This document shows, one piece after another, positions 1-11,576 of a stretch of 64,000 nucleotides of DNA. The position numbers and the translations under genes were made by a program. This DNA is from Locusta migratoria (Eukaryota; Arthropoda; Insecta; Orthoptera; Acrididae): the NCBI GenBank assembly GCA_026315105.1, contig CM048745.1, positions 784,777,390 to 784,841,389 of the forward strand. The letters run 5' to 3'. Position 1 is the first letter of the stretch. Every line of letters starts with the position of its first letter. The notes below the pieces were generated by a model. That model had not been told where the DNA came from. It saw only the letters and a program-made list of their open reading frames with translations, and did not search any database.

Positions 1-385
1 CCACAGCTACAGGAGGTTCATCTCCACTCAACTCTGACAGTTGGTCAAACCTATTTGCAACTTGCAATGTAAAGCTATCTGAATACCTTCTCCTAGCTAC
101 CTTCTTGCCAACTGCCAGTTCCCATTCCCCAGCCCCCCTTCCCCTCCTCAACCTACCTAGTTCCTCTTCAGCGTTTTTCAACTGCACCTGAAGGGCGCAG
201 ATCAAACGCTCCTGCTCCTCTATCAACTTATTCCTGCTGCAAATCCTACAGTTCCAGGAGAGAACCTCACCACAATGCCCACTGTCTTCCCCACTGCACT
301 CCCCCCCATGAAAATACTTACTACAAATCCCACACTGCAGCCCACTACGCACAACTCTACGACAGAGCCCACACTTTTCACTCAT
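1..385 (-). CDS. PHD-finger ORF1 of a non-LTR retrotransposon (partial, runs off left edge)
   Basis: Reading the minus strand from the ATG at 385, the frame stays open for 128 codons to the window edge, so the C-terminus is missing. Residues about 5-53 fit a C4HC3 PHD-type zinc finger: two CxxC pairs, a His four residues later, a Cys, then W-x-C-x-x-C. Residues about 55-85 are Glu/Gln/Leu-rich and probably form a coiled coil, followed by an Arg/Gly patch. CR1-like LINEs are known to carry PHD (plus esterase) domains in ORF1; that family knowledge supports the assignment, but no esterase part is visible here. A cellular PHD protein is possible but less likely among so many transposons. Confidence 0.55.
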   Translation of the reverse strand, partial: MSEKCGLCRRVVRSGLQCGICSKYFHGGECSGEDSGHCGEVLSWNCRICSRNKLIEEQERLICALQVQLKNAEEELGRLRRGRGAGEWELAVGKKVARRRYSDSFTLQVANRFDQLSELSGDEPPVAV

Positions 386-905
386 GGTAAAATTTTACAA
401 TAATTTGTTAAGAAAAACTAGACGTCTACGTTATGAAGTTAAGTTTCTACAAAATAAGTAGGAAGTACCTCTTAACTACAGCAATCAACAAACCTCAGTC
501 TCTACAAATCAAGTAACAAAAACTAATAGTATCAGAAAGAGCAAATAACACTACCACAGAAACTTTACACTGTTGCTTGTATAAACAAGTTCAAATTCAA
601 GCGTCACTAATAAAATAACTAAATACTGTGAGAGTACAAGAGTTATCAAATACCGTAACTTAAAGTTTCCCAACCTCAACTACGTTAAAAACAGCAAGTC
701 ACCTGTTGAAAAGTACTAAAGTTAATAAACAACTAGCGCGATAACACCTCCTGAAATCTAAAACTTTAATAATTTAACTACAATACACAAACACTTATTG
801 GAACTTAGCTTTCGGAGACCGCTACGGCTGGAACCACTCGCCACCAGATGTAAACAAAGCGGTAAGACATCGATGCCGGCGCACACGCGAACACAAATCT
901 CTATA
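386..905 (-). other. Probable 5' leader of the PHD-finger LINE; no gene
   Basis: AT-rich DNA upstream of the minus-strand ORF1, becoming GC-richer at 820-900. No ORF or recognisable repeat was seen. Its position fits the 5' untranslated region of the element at 1-385. The transposon at 906 abuts it. Confidence 0.3.
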
Positions 906-1186
906 CAGGGTGTCACCTAACATTACCACTGGATATATTTCGTAAACCACATCAAATACTGACGAACCGATTTACAGACCAAACATGAGGGGAGGGGCTA
1001 GTGTAAATGGTTAATACAAACCATAAAAAATGCACAGAAGTATGTTTTTAACAGAAACCTACGTTTTTTTAATGGAACCCCGTTAGTTTTGTTAGCACAT
1101 CTGAACATATCAACAAATACGTAATCAGTGCCGTTTGTTGCATTGTAAAATGTTAATTACATCTGGAGATATTGTAACCTAAAGTT
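906..1186 (+). repeat. Left long terminal inverted repeat
   Basis: Pairs with 2536-2822 along its whole length, starting CAGGGTG and ending near the shared AACCTAAAGTT. One small indel lies near the tip (GTGTCACC against GTGAGTCACC). Confidence 0.85.
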
Positions 1187-1380
1187 CACGCTTGAAACCT
1201 CCGAGGTTCAGTTGCGTGTTGTAACAAACACGGTCCACGGTCGGCGAGCAGCATCTGCAGGGACACGTTTACGATGACGACCGTGTTTACAAGTGTGGCT
1301 GTAGTGCACTGTTGTGGTTTGGTCTAGCTGCCGCAGTGTCCAGACGTCTGTGATAGTGTAGTGTTGTAGGAACTGTGACC

Positions 1381-2283
1381 ATGATGTATTCGAACTCTGA
1401 AAAGGCGGAGATGATACTCATCTATGGCGAGTGTCGACAAAATGCAGCTGAAGCCTGCAGGGTGTATGCAGAATGGTACCCGGACAGAGAGCATCCAATG
1501 TGCCGCACATTTCAAAACATCTACCGCCAACTGTATGTAACAAGTATGGTCGTAGCACGCAAATGGGTCTGTAACAGGCCCGTCACAGGAGAAGCGGGTG
1601 CAGTTGGTGTGTTAGCTGCTGTTGCCGTGAACCCACACAGGAGTACATGGCACATTGCGAGAGCCGGTGGACTGAGTCAAAGTAATGTCATGTGTATACT
1701 GCATCGTCACAGCTTTCACCCGTTTCATGTATCGCTACATCAGCAATTACATGGTGATGACTTTAATCATCGAGTGCAATTCTGGGAATGGGCATTAACA
1801 GAGCATGCGTTGCAGTTCTACCTGTTTACCGATGAAGCGGGTTTCACAAACACGGGGCAGTGAATCTACGGAACTTGCATTACTGGTCCATGCCAACGTT
1901 GCTCGAAAATGTCGAAAATGTCCCACTGGAAACGCGTCGACATGTGGTCTCAGCATGATGGTGCACCTACACATTCCGCAATTAACACTAGGCTGACCCT
2001 TGACAGGATGTTCAACGGGCGTTTCGTAGGACGTGGGGGATGCATAAATTGGCCAGCCCGTTCTCCTGATCTTACACCTCTGGACTTCTTTCTGTGGGAT
2101 AAGTTAAAGGAGAATGTGTACCGTGATGTTCCTACAACGCCAGGGGATATGAAACAACATATTGTGGCAGCCTGCGGCGACATTACACCAGATGTACTGC
2201 GGCATGTACGACATTCATTACGCCATAGATTGCAATTGTGTGCAGCAAATGATGGGCACCACTTTGATCATCTATTGGCCTGA
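1381..2283 (+). pseudogene. IS630-type transposase, internally deleted
   Basis: The start is the ATG ATG pair at 1381; a GTG two codons upstream opens the same frame. The N-terminal part (1381-1863) resembles the helix-turn-helix region of arthropod transposases that carry a DUF4817-type N-terminus (AEACRVYAEWYP, TFQNIYRQL) and reaches the first catalytic region (FTDEAGFTN). After a stop at 1861-1863, and in another frame, 1909-2283 holds the C-terminal catalytic end: QHDGAPTHSA, WPARSPDLTPLDFFLW and the closing helices. The sequence passes directly from a Tyr-Trp stretch to a Leu-Leu-Glu-Asn stretch, so a large part of the DDE core between the first and second acidic residues appears deleted. 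The product cannot be active. Confidence 0.85.
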
Positions 2284-2535
2284 CATGTCGGGACACACTC
2301 TATTCCACTCCGTAATTGAGAACGGAAACCACGTGTGTACGTGTACCTCACCCCTCATGGTAATGAACATGTGCGTCAGTGAAAAATACCAATAAAGGTG
2401 TTAGCATGTAGACGTAATGTGCTGTTCTAGTCTCTTCTGTACCTAAGGTACATCACCGTTCCCTTTGGATCCCTACTTAATTCGGTGTTTTCCGATACAT
2501 ACGATCGAACAGTGGAGGAGTGGTACTCAAGGGTC

Positions 2536-2822
2536 AACTTTAGGTTACAATACCTCCGGAAGTAATTTACATTTTACAATGCAACAAACGGCACTGATTA
2601 CGTATTTGTTTATATGTTCAGATGTGCTAACAAAACTAACGGGATTCCATTTAAAAAAACGTAGGTTTGTGTTAAAAAACATACTTGCGTGCATTTTTTT
2701 ATGGTTTGTATTAACCATTTACACTAGCCCCTCCCTTCACGTTGGGTCTGTGTAATCGGTTCGTCAGTATTTGATGTGGTTTACGAAATATATCCAGCGG
2801 TAATGTTAGGTGACTCACCCTG
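2536..2822 (-). repeat. Right long terminal inverted repeat
   Basis: Reverse complement of 906-1186. It ends CACCCTG followed by TA. Similarity continues weakly past the inner border. Confidence 0.85.
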
Positions 2823-2824
2823 TA

Positions 2825-3575
2825 TTTCTATTCTCTAATAGCTCTCGGGAAAAAGGAAAACCTAAATCTTCCTAAATCTTCTCTTATTGTATTATTATGA
2901 TCAAGTCTGCTTATGTAGGTGGGTGCTAAAAACATAAGTTCGTATTTTGAAGAGAAAGTTGGTGAAAGAAATTCCGCAAATAGATCTCGCCGCAACAAAT
3001 AACGCCTTTCTTTTCATGATTTCCACCCCAACTCGAGCATCATTTCCGCGACACAATCTGCCCTATATCGCGATAATACAAAACGAGCTGCCCTTTTCTG
3101 AATTTTCTCTAAATCGTCCGTCAGTCCAACCTGGTTGGATCCCACAATGCGCAGCAGTACTCCAAAATAGGACGCACAGTTGTAGTGTAGGCAGTTTCTT
3201 TAGTGGAGCTGTTGCATCTTCTAAGTGTTCTGCCAATGGAACGTAGTCTTTGGTTCGTCTTCCCTACAATATTTTTTGTGTGTTCTTTCCAATGTAAGTT
3301 TTTCGTAATTGTTACTCCTAGGTATGTAGTAGAATTGACGGCCTGTATGTTTGACTGATTTATCGTGTAACTGAAGTTTAACGGATTTCTTGTAGTGGTT
3401 ATATGGATGTCCTCACACTCATAATTATTAAGGGTCAATTACAAGTTTTGCTCCATGCAGATATCTAAATCATTTTTCAGTTGCTTTTGAACTTCTGGTG
3501 ACTTCACTAACCAATAATGACAGCATCGCCCGCTAACAGTCTAAGAGAACTACTCAGATTGTCTCCTAAATCGCT

Positions 3576-3640
<65 letters not shown>

Positions 3641-3815
3641 AGAGAGAGAGAAGAAAAGTAGGGGCCCTCTAGGGAACACCAGATAAAACTTAGGTTCTAG
3701 TCGACGACTTTCCGTCAATTACAACGTGCTGTATCCTTTCTGACAGGAAATCACGAATCCAGTCGCACAACTGTGGCTATATTCCATAAGCACGAAATCT
3801 GATTGGAAGACGCTC
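2825..3815 (-). mobile_element. CR1-like LINE fragment, 3' half of reverse transcriptase
   Basis: On the minus strand 3121-3438 reads a reverse-transcriptase tail: TYLGVTITKNLHWKEHT, a thumb region, and VRPILEYCCALWDP. Flanking stretches match the longer copy at 18901-20306 in the same order, for example the AFKLRGYGI/WIRDFLSER region near 3720-3800. A long A/GA run interrupts it at 3580-3652. Stops and frameshifts are frequent. The 3' end touches the transposon at 2822, so one insertion cut into the other. Confidence 0.75.
3580..3652 (+). repeat. A58 homopolymer followed by (GA)n
   Basis: Uninterrupted A run to 3637, then GA repeats. It sits inside LINE coding sequence and replaces about 45 bp present in the related copy near 19755-19800. 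Confidence 0.9.
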
Positions 3816-4102
3816 GTGAGGTACAGGCAAGGAACCAGAATGTTTTGGAAGTGCCCAGCAGGAATTACTCAGCCGTAGTGTCTGCAAGCCGTCGGCCGTA
3901 ATTGCACCAGTGCTGTCACTCTTGGATTTCTTGCACTAACTGATCTCTCAATTTCCTCCACAAATGTTCCATTGAATCTTGGTGTCCATATCATACACTG
4001 CAACTTTCCAGAATCTTCCTCAAAGGAATAACATTCGTGGCCGGGTGACAATGCGTATTGCTATCCCTGAAAGCAGTCAATTACATTCACTGGTCGGTTC
4101 AG
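3816..4102. other. Unrecognised sequence
   Basis: The part near the LINE may belong to it (minus strand), but I cannot follow the frame beyond about 3850. Nothing else seen. Confidence 0.3.
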
Positions 4103-4208
4103 TTCGACAAGATGAACCAGACCATTCCATATAAAAAGAGCCCACCATTCATTGATCTTCTTCGACAAGAAGAACCAGATCATTCCATATAAAAAAGAGC
4201 CCGCCATT
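4103..4208 (+). repeat. Two-copy tandem duplication, period 58 bp
   Basis: TTCGACAAGATGAACCAG at 4103 recurs as TTCGACAAGAAGAACCAG at 4161, and both are followed by the same CATTCCATATAAAAA stretch. The copies differ at a handful of bases. Confidence 0.8.
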
Positions 4209-4545
4209 ATGGAGGCACCGTCAGTGTGTACATTAAAGTGATGGGCAAACCAGTTCATTTTTGGGAACTAGTTTACTGATTATGTTGATTATTGGGAACC
4301 GTTCCTTTCTTCTCGTTTATAGTTCCATTTTGATCCAGTTATCCGATATCAGATAAGTGAAATAGAAACTGAATATTTGGTTTATAAAACCTGAACAATA
4401 ATTTCTGAGATAAAAAGTAGAAACGACATTATTACAAATGTGACAAATTCCCATGATGCTGAGTGTGGTTGCGACCATTTCTTGGTTAAAAGTTAACTCA
4501 TAGTTACCCTGAAAATAACCAGACAAGTAAACTAAAGAAAGTTGC
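4209..4545. other. Unrecognised AT-rich sequence
   Basis: No open frame or repeat recognised. Confidence 0.3.
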
Positions 4546-6349
4546 ATGTTTAGAAATATAAATAGTAGAACAGGAAGGAACTTACAAGTTGAGATCAGGA
4601 ATCGTTTCTCAGAACTGCTGAAAACGGTGAAACCAAATGTAAATCAGCAATGGGAAGAAATTAGAAATATGATTACAAAGGTTGATGGAGTAGTCATTGG
4701 AAAAAGAATGGCGAGGAAGAAGAAATGGTTCAATGAGGTCTGTGAAGAGGCGGTCAACAGGTGAAGACAAGTGGTTGCAGTCAGAAACTGAACAGAGCAG
4801 TAAGACAGAATTTTACAGAATCACACGAGAAACGAAACCTGATTTCGGAGAGAAAAGAGGATGTTCGTGAGCGGGGTTATTACAGATTCAGAAGAAACCT
4901 TTCAGGGAAGAAGAATGAAGATAATGTACAAAAAGATCAATCACCTGAGGGAAACCTATAAACCCACTGAGAAATCCATAAAAGGTGCCAAAGGAGAGAT
5001 GCTGACAAATGAATATTAAATTTCAAATAAATGGGAAGAATATTTGAGTGACTTGTTAAATTCCAAAGATCCAACAACATTTTTTTAACTTTCCCCTACC
5101 ACAGATAGCAGACCCTGAATACCTACCACCAACTGTAGACGAGATCATGAAGCAGATAAAACGGTTTAAAAAGGACACAATCCCAGCAGAAGATGGCATC
5201 CATGCTGAAATAATTCAGGAAGGGGGTTCAGTACTTTGTCACAAGGATCCACATATTTATAGAGACCATTTGAAACACTACAGACATTCCAGAAGACTAG
5301 AGGAATGCTCTAATCTGCCCCGTCCACAAGAAGAATGACTGAATGGCATGTGAAAAGTGCCGTGGTATCGTTCTGCTCAATATTTGTTGTGAGATCTCCT
5401 AAAACTGTCTTCTAGATCGAATTCAACCGTTGGGAGACACCAAGGATGATTTCGTCACGACAGATCCACTGTCGATCAAATCTTTATCCTACGTAGGAAA
5501 AAGGTGGGAGTTTGCTAAGAAACTACACATGCTGTTCGTCGACTTCAGAAAAGCATATGATTGCATTCATCGGGAAAGTATGCTGTGGTATCTAGAGGTG
5601 TTCGGTTTTTGCAAGAAATTAGTAAACATCATGAAGGCCTGCCTCATGGATACTACAGCAGCGGTAAAAATTGGAATTACGGTGACTAGCTTTCAAAATA
5701 AAACTGGATTACGGCAGAGAGAGATGGACTGTCTCCCTTTCAATATCGCATTAGAGAAGCCAATGCGAGAGGTGGCATCCACTGAACTCAGAGGAGTCCA
5801 GACCGGAGATAGGACGTCGAGCGACTCGGATATTTCGATGATATAGTGCTACTATCTGCGTTGTAAGAAGAATTAAGAGAAATGTCGGACATTTTGGAAA
5901 CAACAGCGAGGACTACAAATCGTCGTGACTAGACGGAATACATGGTTCTACACCAGAGACATAATTGAACTCAAGAACCTCTTCCAACCTTACAGACAAC
6001 TGAAGGTTCTTATCATCAAGTCAGGGAGTTCAAATATGTGGGGCCGTATTCAGAGGTGAACCATCCAGTAAGATACAGGCAAGATTACAGGCAGGTAACC
6101 GTTGTTAACACGACGTTAATGCTCTCACCAAAAACAGAAGTTAGTCACGATATTTCAAAACATACATCTACAAAACACTCCTACAGCCAGTAATATTATA
6201 TGGATGTGCCGCCTGGAGTACAAACAAGCAAGGTCTGAACAGACTGATGATATTTGAAAGGAAAGTTCTTTGAAAGATTTCTGAACCAGTGAGAGTGAAA
6301 AAAGGAGGATATGTCACAATACAGAGTTGTTTGATATTTGCAAAGAGCC
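4546..6349 (+). mobile_element. RTE-like LINE copy, decayed
   Basis: Successive pieces in different frames follow the order of an RTE-type polyprotein. The linker between endonuclease and RT lies at 4546-4960. A stretch before the RT lies at 5100-5340 (EYLPPTVDEIMKQIKRFKKD). RT motifs lie at 5430-5846 (MLFVDFRKAYDCIHRESM, then KTGLRQ). RT-tail remnants continue to about 6349. The YADD motif is lost in a frameshifted stretch near 5830. Several stops and frameshifts make it a pseudogene. Confidence 0.75.
5430..5846 (+). pseudogene. RTE reverse-transcriptase core fragment
   Basis: The largest open piece (138 codons) of the LINE above. FVDFRKAYDCIHR carries the first RT catalytic Asp. KTGLRQREMDCLPFNIALEKPMR is the palm region where an intact RTE has a GLRQGDxLSPxLFN-type motif, here damaged. 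It stops before the YxDD motif. Confidence 0.75.
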
Positions 6350-6520
6350 CTCTACAGTTGGCGGTAGGTATTCAGGGTCTGCTGTCTGTGGTAGGGGAAA
6401 GTTAAGGAGTGTCGTTGGTTCTTCGAAGTTTAATAAGTCTTCCCATCTCTTTGCAATTTGATATTAATGTACCAGTATCTCCCCTTTGGCATTTTTTATG
6501 AATTCCTCAGTGGGTTTATA
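6350..6520 (-). mobile_element. RTE-like LINE fragment, inverted relative to 4959-5142
   Basis: The reverse complement of this segment matches 4959-5142 almost base for base (for example GACCCTGAATACCTACC), so it belongs to the same LINE family on the other strand. It is probably one half of a minus-strand copy whose other half is at 8206-8362. Confidence 0.75.
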
Positions 6521-8205
6521 TGTTGCAGAGGGTCGAGCGGTTGCTGGCGCACCCTTTGGTGGGCGCGCACTTAGGTGCTGTTGAAGAGCGGGTTAGTTGT
6601 CAGAAGGTCAGATTCCTAACCGCCATGGTATGCCCTAAAGGAAGAGGTGGGGGCGGTCCAGGTGCCGCCGTTGGCGTAATGAAAGAATATTGTTCGGTAA
6701 AACATTTATTCTGAAGTGGTACACATTGCTGCGTACTCCAGGCGACCGGGTCGATGGCGTCAGCAGCCTCCTGTCGTACTGCGCGCTGACAGTGCGGCTG
6801 CATCCGCACTAGCTGGGCGTGCGGAGGTAGGCGACCCCTCTGCCGCGCCGTTTGTTGTGGAACCGTACGGAAATACGGTGGAACGTGTGATTGAGAGATT
6901 CAGACGTCTGGACGGGCGGTTCTCGGTCCCCACCCTAATTGCTGTCTCTCATCATCTTCATACTGGACCGCGTTGACGGTTGTCGTGTGGTCGTGATGTG
7001 AGCTGACTTTTGGCCTACCGCGAGGTAGGCGTCTTCCCTAGGAACGCTGGATTGCGGCGTGCAGGACATGGAAGTCCTCCTACATACTTCCTCTGTGTTC
7101 GTAGTTGTTTGTAGCGCAGGAGTCGAACTCGGAGCTACGCAGGGCTCGACATCTCGCCTGTTGTCAGGTGATAGAGTGCTGGAGTTCTATAACAGAACTT
7201 GTCTGGAAATCGAGTGCTACGAAGTGTAAGCCATCAATTCACCTGACCGACTGACTATGTACTCGAGTGGTGGAGTATATATAGTGTGTGTAGAGCGGCT
7301 GATATTTCCCCTTTGTGTTTTGTCATGACCACAGCTGCCCTGTCAAACCGAATTTATTGGCGTTTGACATCTTGCCGTGTTCACTTAACAGGTTTAGCTG
7401 ATGATTCCACAAGGCTCCGGATACACGTTGTTGCGTTAGAAGTAGGCATTGTTTCCTCACATAACAAAGTGATGTGATACGGCAAGCTCGTACTGTAGCT
7501 TCCGCTGGTGCGTGTTATTTAGTCCGGCGCGTGTGCGTCCATTCCTGTCAGCTTGACCCACTAAGTATGACGCTAAGTAGCTGCTGTTCCTCTTCCCCGT
7601 TCTATCGACACACCACAACGTTTCTACAGCAACGAAGACATGGAAAAATTTACCGCTAAAGTTCCGCTACAGATCTGGTGTGCAACAACGTTTTCCTCAG
7701 ATAGTTGACCTTTCTGTACATTTTCTTCATCCTCCTTTCTTGGAAGTCTTCTTCTGCATCTGTTTATTTATCAACAGGCTATTTTGTAATGAGGGCCTTA
7801 AAGGTTCCTAACTGCATCGTATTACTTCAAATACCAATAGTATTAGAATATTTTATTTCACGCTGTGCACTGCACTGTGCCTGGCACTCGCCATTGTCCC
7901 TCTCTCCCCTCACCGGAAACGAACTGGAAAATCCTAAGCTGGAACAAGCCACCAACGTCAGTCTGCTCGCTGGCCTCCCGTCAGCTACAAGCACACAGCA
8001 AATCTCAACGTGGAGAATTTCTACCTATGGCCTAACTATAAATGTTGTCACCTAACTGTGTACATACATTGCTACCATAATTAATAAGATTAAAATTGTG
8101 TAACATTTAGTGCATTGGCATGGTCAATGTTTGCAGTGAACTTCATACTGTTTAATTATCAAATGCTATTAATTACCAATATGTCTATTGGGCGGTAATC
8201 TTACA
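6521..8205. other. 1.7-kb GC-rich block of unknown origin inside an RTE copy
   Basis: Flanked on both sides by pieces of the same minus-strand RTE family, so it looks like an insertion. Its first part (to about 7600) is clearly GC-richer than its surroundings. It begins TG and ends CA, as an LTR would, but no direct repeat is visible and about 240 bp of the RTE target are missing. The ORFs (for example 6716-6976) have no recognisable domain. Function unknown. Confidence 0.4.
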
Positions 8206-8362
8206 CTCGCCATTATTTTTTCAATTGACTGTTCCTGCAGCCTTTGTAATCAAATTTCTAATTTCTTCCCATTGCTGATTTCCATCTGGGTCTCCCGTTT
8301 TCGGCATACTGAGAAACGATTTCAGATCTCTAATTTCGTTCCTAGTTTCTTCCTGTGTTATA
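8206..8362 (-). mobile_element. RTE-like LINE fragment (5' part)
   Basis: The reverse complement matches 4560-4720 (CAATGGGAAGAAATTAGAAA and flanking bases). Its order relative to 6350-6520 fits one minus-strand element. Confidence 0.75.
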
Positions 8363-9106
8363 CTGAAGACACGACTTCTTGCTTGCTTATTCTAAATTAA
8401 TTTATTCTTGTAAATTCTATGTAATTCACCATAGTCGCACACCACGTGGTACGTAAGAAGAGTATGCCACTGCCTCCCCGCACATGAGTTCGTTTGGTGA
8501 TAGTGTTATTTTAATTCGTGCTTCAAGACACCTGGAATCTTGTCAAAACGTTACCGACACTTTGTTTCGCCACTGCTATCAAGTGTTGCCGCATGAGTAA
8601 TATGTCGCAAGCATTATGCATGTGTCTGTGAGTGAATGACTGTGCTTTACTCTATCCACTGTATATTTGAAAATTTCCTACCATGTTACCTCCATATTCG
8701 TAAAGGGCAGAAACAATTTTATTAAGGGCAATAACTTCATGATTTTAATTCACTTTTGTACAAGGTGTGTTCTTTATTGTGCTTAATTTGATCTCCCCAC
8801 ATTTAGTTGCTTGTTGATTTTATTGAATAGATAATGATTTAAAGTATCAAGCCTCTGGTTTATAATTTCATGATACCCATACCATGTTTAATTATGTATT
8901 CCTTTTTTAACATTTATTTTTTGTTTGTTAAAACGTTGACTGCTCCCTTAAGGAGTGAGGAGTTAGATGAATTTCTGTTGCACAAGTACTGTGGCTACTC
9001 GCAAAGTAATTTCGAGCAGCAGTGATCGTTTTAACTTGCATTTGTAGATCTCTACTGCCCTAGATCTCACTTTAAAAACTTAACGTAAGTAAGTACGATA
9101 TTATTG
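8363..9106. other. No gene or repeat recognised
   Basis: AT-rich DNA with many stops in all frames. Confidence 0.4.
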
Positions 9107-9117
9107 CAATCTATATC

Positions 9118-9296
9118 AAATGTTCAAATATTTGTATAGCTTATGGGACTTAACTATGGGGTCATCTACTTATGAACTAGCTAACACTAAGGACGGCACA
9201 AATATCCATGCCCGAGGGGGGATTCGAACCCCCGACCGTAGTGGCCGTGCAGACCGTGACTGACGCGCCGCAGTCTCCTCGGCCACCGCGGCCGGC
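9118..9296 (-). mobile_element. tRNA-headed SINE (type A head), with target duplication
   Basis: On the minus strand it starts with a tRNA-like head (GGTGGCCGAGG A-box region, GGGGGTTCGAATCCCCCC B-box region), continues through the body GGGACTGATGACCCCG type, and ends AAACATTTGAACATTT. The 11-bp target duplication CAATCTATATC lies at 9107-9117 and 9297-9307. A small deletion in the body removes part of the ATCAGTCCCTAAAC block. Confidence 0.92.
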
Positions 9297-9307
9297 CAAT
9301 CTATATC

Positions 9308-10159
9308 TTTCGAAAATAAAATGACTTTTCCTACACATTTGATATCACTGACAAATTTTTTTTCATTTACTACGTAATAAATTAACAAGTAGGTAGCACA
9401 ATGAAAATGAAAAATTGCAGCTTCCTCAGTGTCACTTATAGGCTAGGGAGGGAATCTATTTATCTCACTACTCTTATACAACATTTTAGGTAAATGATTA
9501 AAAGTTACTTTAAAAAATATTAAGTGACGAAGATGAAATCTAAAAATGTACGATTAATAATTGAAATAATCTCTGGAGAATTATGTCTTCTGTGTCTGAT
9601 CAAAATTACGAAGAAATAAGCAGATATGCCTGTAAAAAGTATGTATTACACACAATGCAATTTTTATGCGCGACAGTTACAAAATTATAAAATACCTGTA
9701 AAATGTAAATTACAGATGGATTAAATGAAGAATCAGTAGTTCAGAGTTCAAAAAGAATCGAGCGCAATGAACAAAACTGACGACAGCTGGAAGTGAAACA
9801 GAGTGACCGGAATAGGACCGGCTGCGCGATCTGTCAGGAACAGTATGGAACGGCTACACTGTAGTTCCTGGAACTGGAAGCTCGAATCGCCGCAACCGTT
9901 CCGGATCGGATCCGCAGTAGTGACGCCCATAGTCAGATCGACAAAACAAATAGAAAGGTTCCCTAGTACATATTACAAGTTTCTATTGGGAAGACCGTTT
10001 TATTTGGTTTATGGATTTCACTATTAAATGTTTTCTGGGGAGTACACGAGTCCGCATGACACGAAATCTACACTGGTGATGTTTCATCATGAATCTTGAA
10101 ATTTCTTATTTTTAAGGATTAAATTATCTCTAAAAATAACTTCTATTTCATTATGGTTT
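9308..10159. other. No gene or repeat recognised
   Basis: AT-rich. A short self-complementary stretch lies near 9800-9860. Short ORFs only. Confidence 0.4.
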
Positions 10160-10170
10160 GTTGTGAAAAG

Positions 10171-10370
10171 GCCGGCCGCGGTGGCCGAGGGGACTGAGGC
10201 GCTCCAGTCACGGTCTGCACGGCCACTACGGTCGGGGGTTCGTATCCCCCCTCGAGCATGGATGTTTGTGCCGTCCTTGGTATTAGCTAGTTCGTAAGTA
10301 GTTTGTAGGTTTAGGGACTGATGACCCCGTAGTTGTGTCCCATAAGTTGTACAAACATTTGAACATTTTT
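10171..10370 (+). mobile_element. tRNA-headed SINE (type A head), full length
   Basis: Complete head, body and ACATTTGAACATTTTT tail. The target duplication GTTGTGAAAAG lies at 10160-10170 and 10371-10381. The B box carries one change (TTCGTATCC). Confidence 0.93.
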
Positions 10371-10381
10371 GTTGTGAAAAG

Positions 10382-11523
10382 TGTGACATCCTTACCGAAA
10401 TACATATTTTTCGTTTGACATATATCTAGGGAGTCCGTACTTTATTGGGGAGGGGGGAGGAGGGAGGGGAATTAACGGTTCCTTTAAGGGTACGTGTGAA
10501 ATTCCAAATCTAATTTAAACATAGCCATCAGTTTCGAATACCACTAAACTTCGGTTTCAGATTAACGATACTTTTACCAAGTGACTGTACAAATATCAAA
10601 TTCCGCGGAATTTTGGATAAGCCACCGATTACACGTTATTTTATCAGAAACCGCAGATATCGTTTATCGGGTTATTGCTTTCGCTGAATATGTTTGGGTA
10701 GGTCGTAGCCATCGATAATTTCCCTCCTGACTTCATCCAAATATTCCTCTATGACAGAGCTGTATTCGGCGGAACCAAACAGTTGATTTTACCGGGCAAC
10801 TAGCGTTCCACCAGACAGAGAGGGAGTGGGAATATAAATGAATTAATACTTTTGGGAAGTAATTATTGATTATTTTTATTATATGTAGATACGTTCGCTG
10901 TAATTTTAACCTGGGAAGCAATTCGTGAATTGGTGTAATCTCCCGTTATCTCCTGATATCATCTATCAATTGTCTTTCGTAATGGTATTAAATGCAGGTG
11001 ACACAAAACTGGATGGTTTTATTTTTATAGCAAGTTACAATCCTATTGGTCACTTATGTAAAGGGTTTTACCTATATTCTGCAACAGGAGCGATGCTTAT
11101 GGATGTGAATTATGGAAAAGTTATGTGATGTACAAAGCTATTTTTTCCACCGTATATAAACTATATGCATTGATCGCAGATACAAAACAAAAAAGGTACA
11201 GAATGCAGTGTCTGTGAAAAAATAAAAAATAAAATAAAAAAGAATGCTTGAGTAAATGGTTTCTAGCATGGATAGCATTCATTTTCGGTCACAAAAGATC
11301 GTAAGTCTTTTTACCCAGTGTCAGCTCGCAAAGAAGTTTTGTTACACAGCATCTCCCGCTGTCACTGTCTACAAATGTCTCTCACCCATTGTTTACTATA
11401 TTTACTATTAGCAATTTCTTCTCCCTGTCCTTCCGTTACTGTCGTATTACATTTCTTGTTCTGTCACTGTTTCTCTGGCACAGACTTTGTTCCTTTCTTT
11501 TTCTCTAATATTGGCACTATCTG

Positions 11524-11526
<3 letters not shown>
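10382..11526. other. No gene or repeat recognised
   Basis: A short G-rich patch near 10445 and an A/T-rich (AAAAT)n stretch near 11220. No coding signal. Confidence 0.4.

Positions 11527-11573
<47 letters not shown>
11527..11573 (+). repeat. T47 homopolymer
   Basis: Uninterrupted T run. Confidence 0.95.

Positions 11574-11576
<3 letters not shown>

Larger units (their letters stand above)
906..2822 (+). mobile_element. IS630/Tc1-type DNA transposon with ~280-bp inverted repeats
   Basis: Both ends read CAGGGTG inward and are flanked by TA on each side (904-905 and 2823-2824), the target duplication expected of the Tc1/mariner superfamily. The first ~280 bp (906-1186) are repeated inverted at the other end (2536-2822) with only scattered differences. 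The element encloses one transposase gene on the plus strand, broken by an internal deletion. Complete ends and the TA duplication make it a full-length but inactive copy. It lies between two LINE remnants. Confidence 0.85.

Noticed and set aside
4546..8362. LINE twin-priming inversion linking 4546-6349 and 6350-6520
   Set aside because: The inverted piece duplicates sequence already present in the plus copy (4959-5142), whereas twin priming inverts without duplication. Two separate copies fit better.
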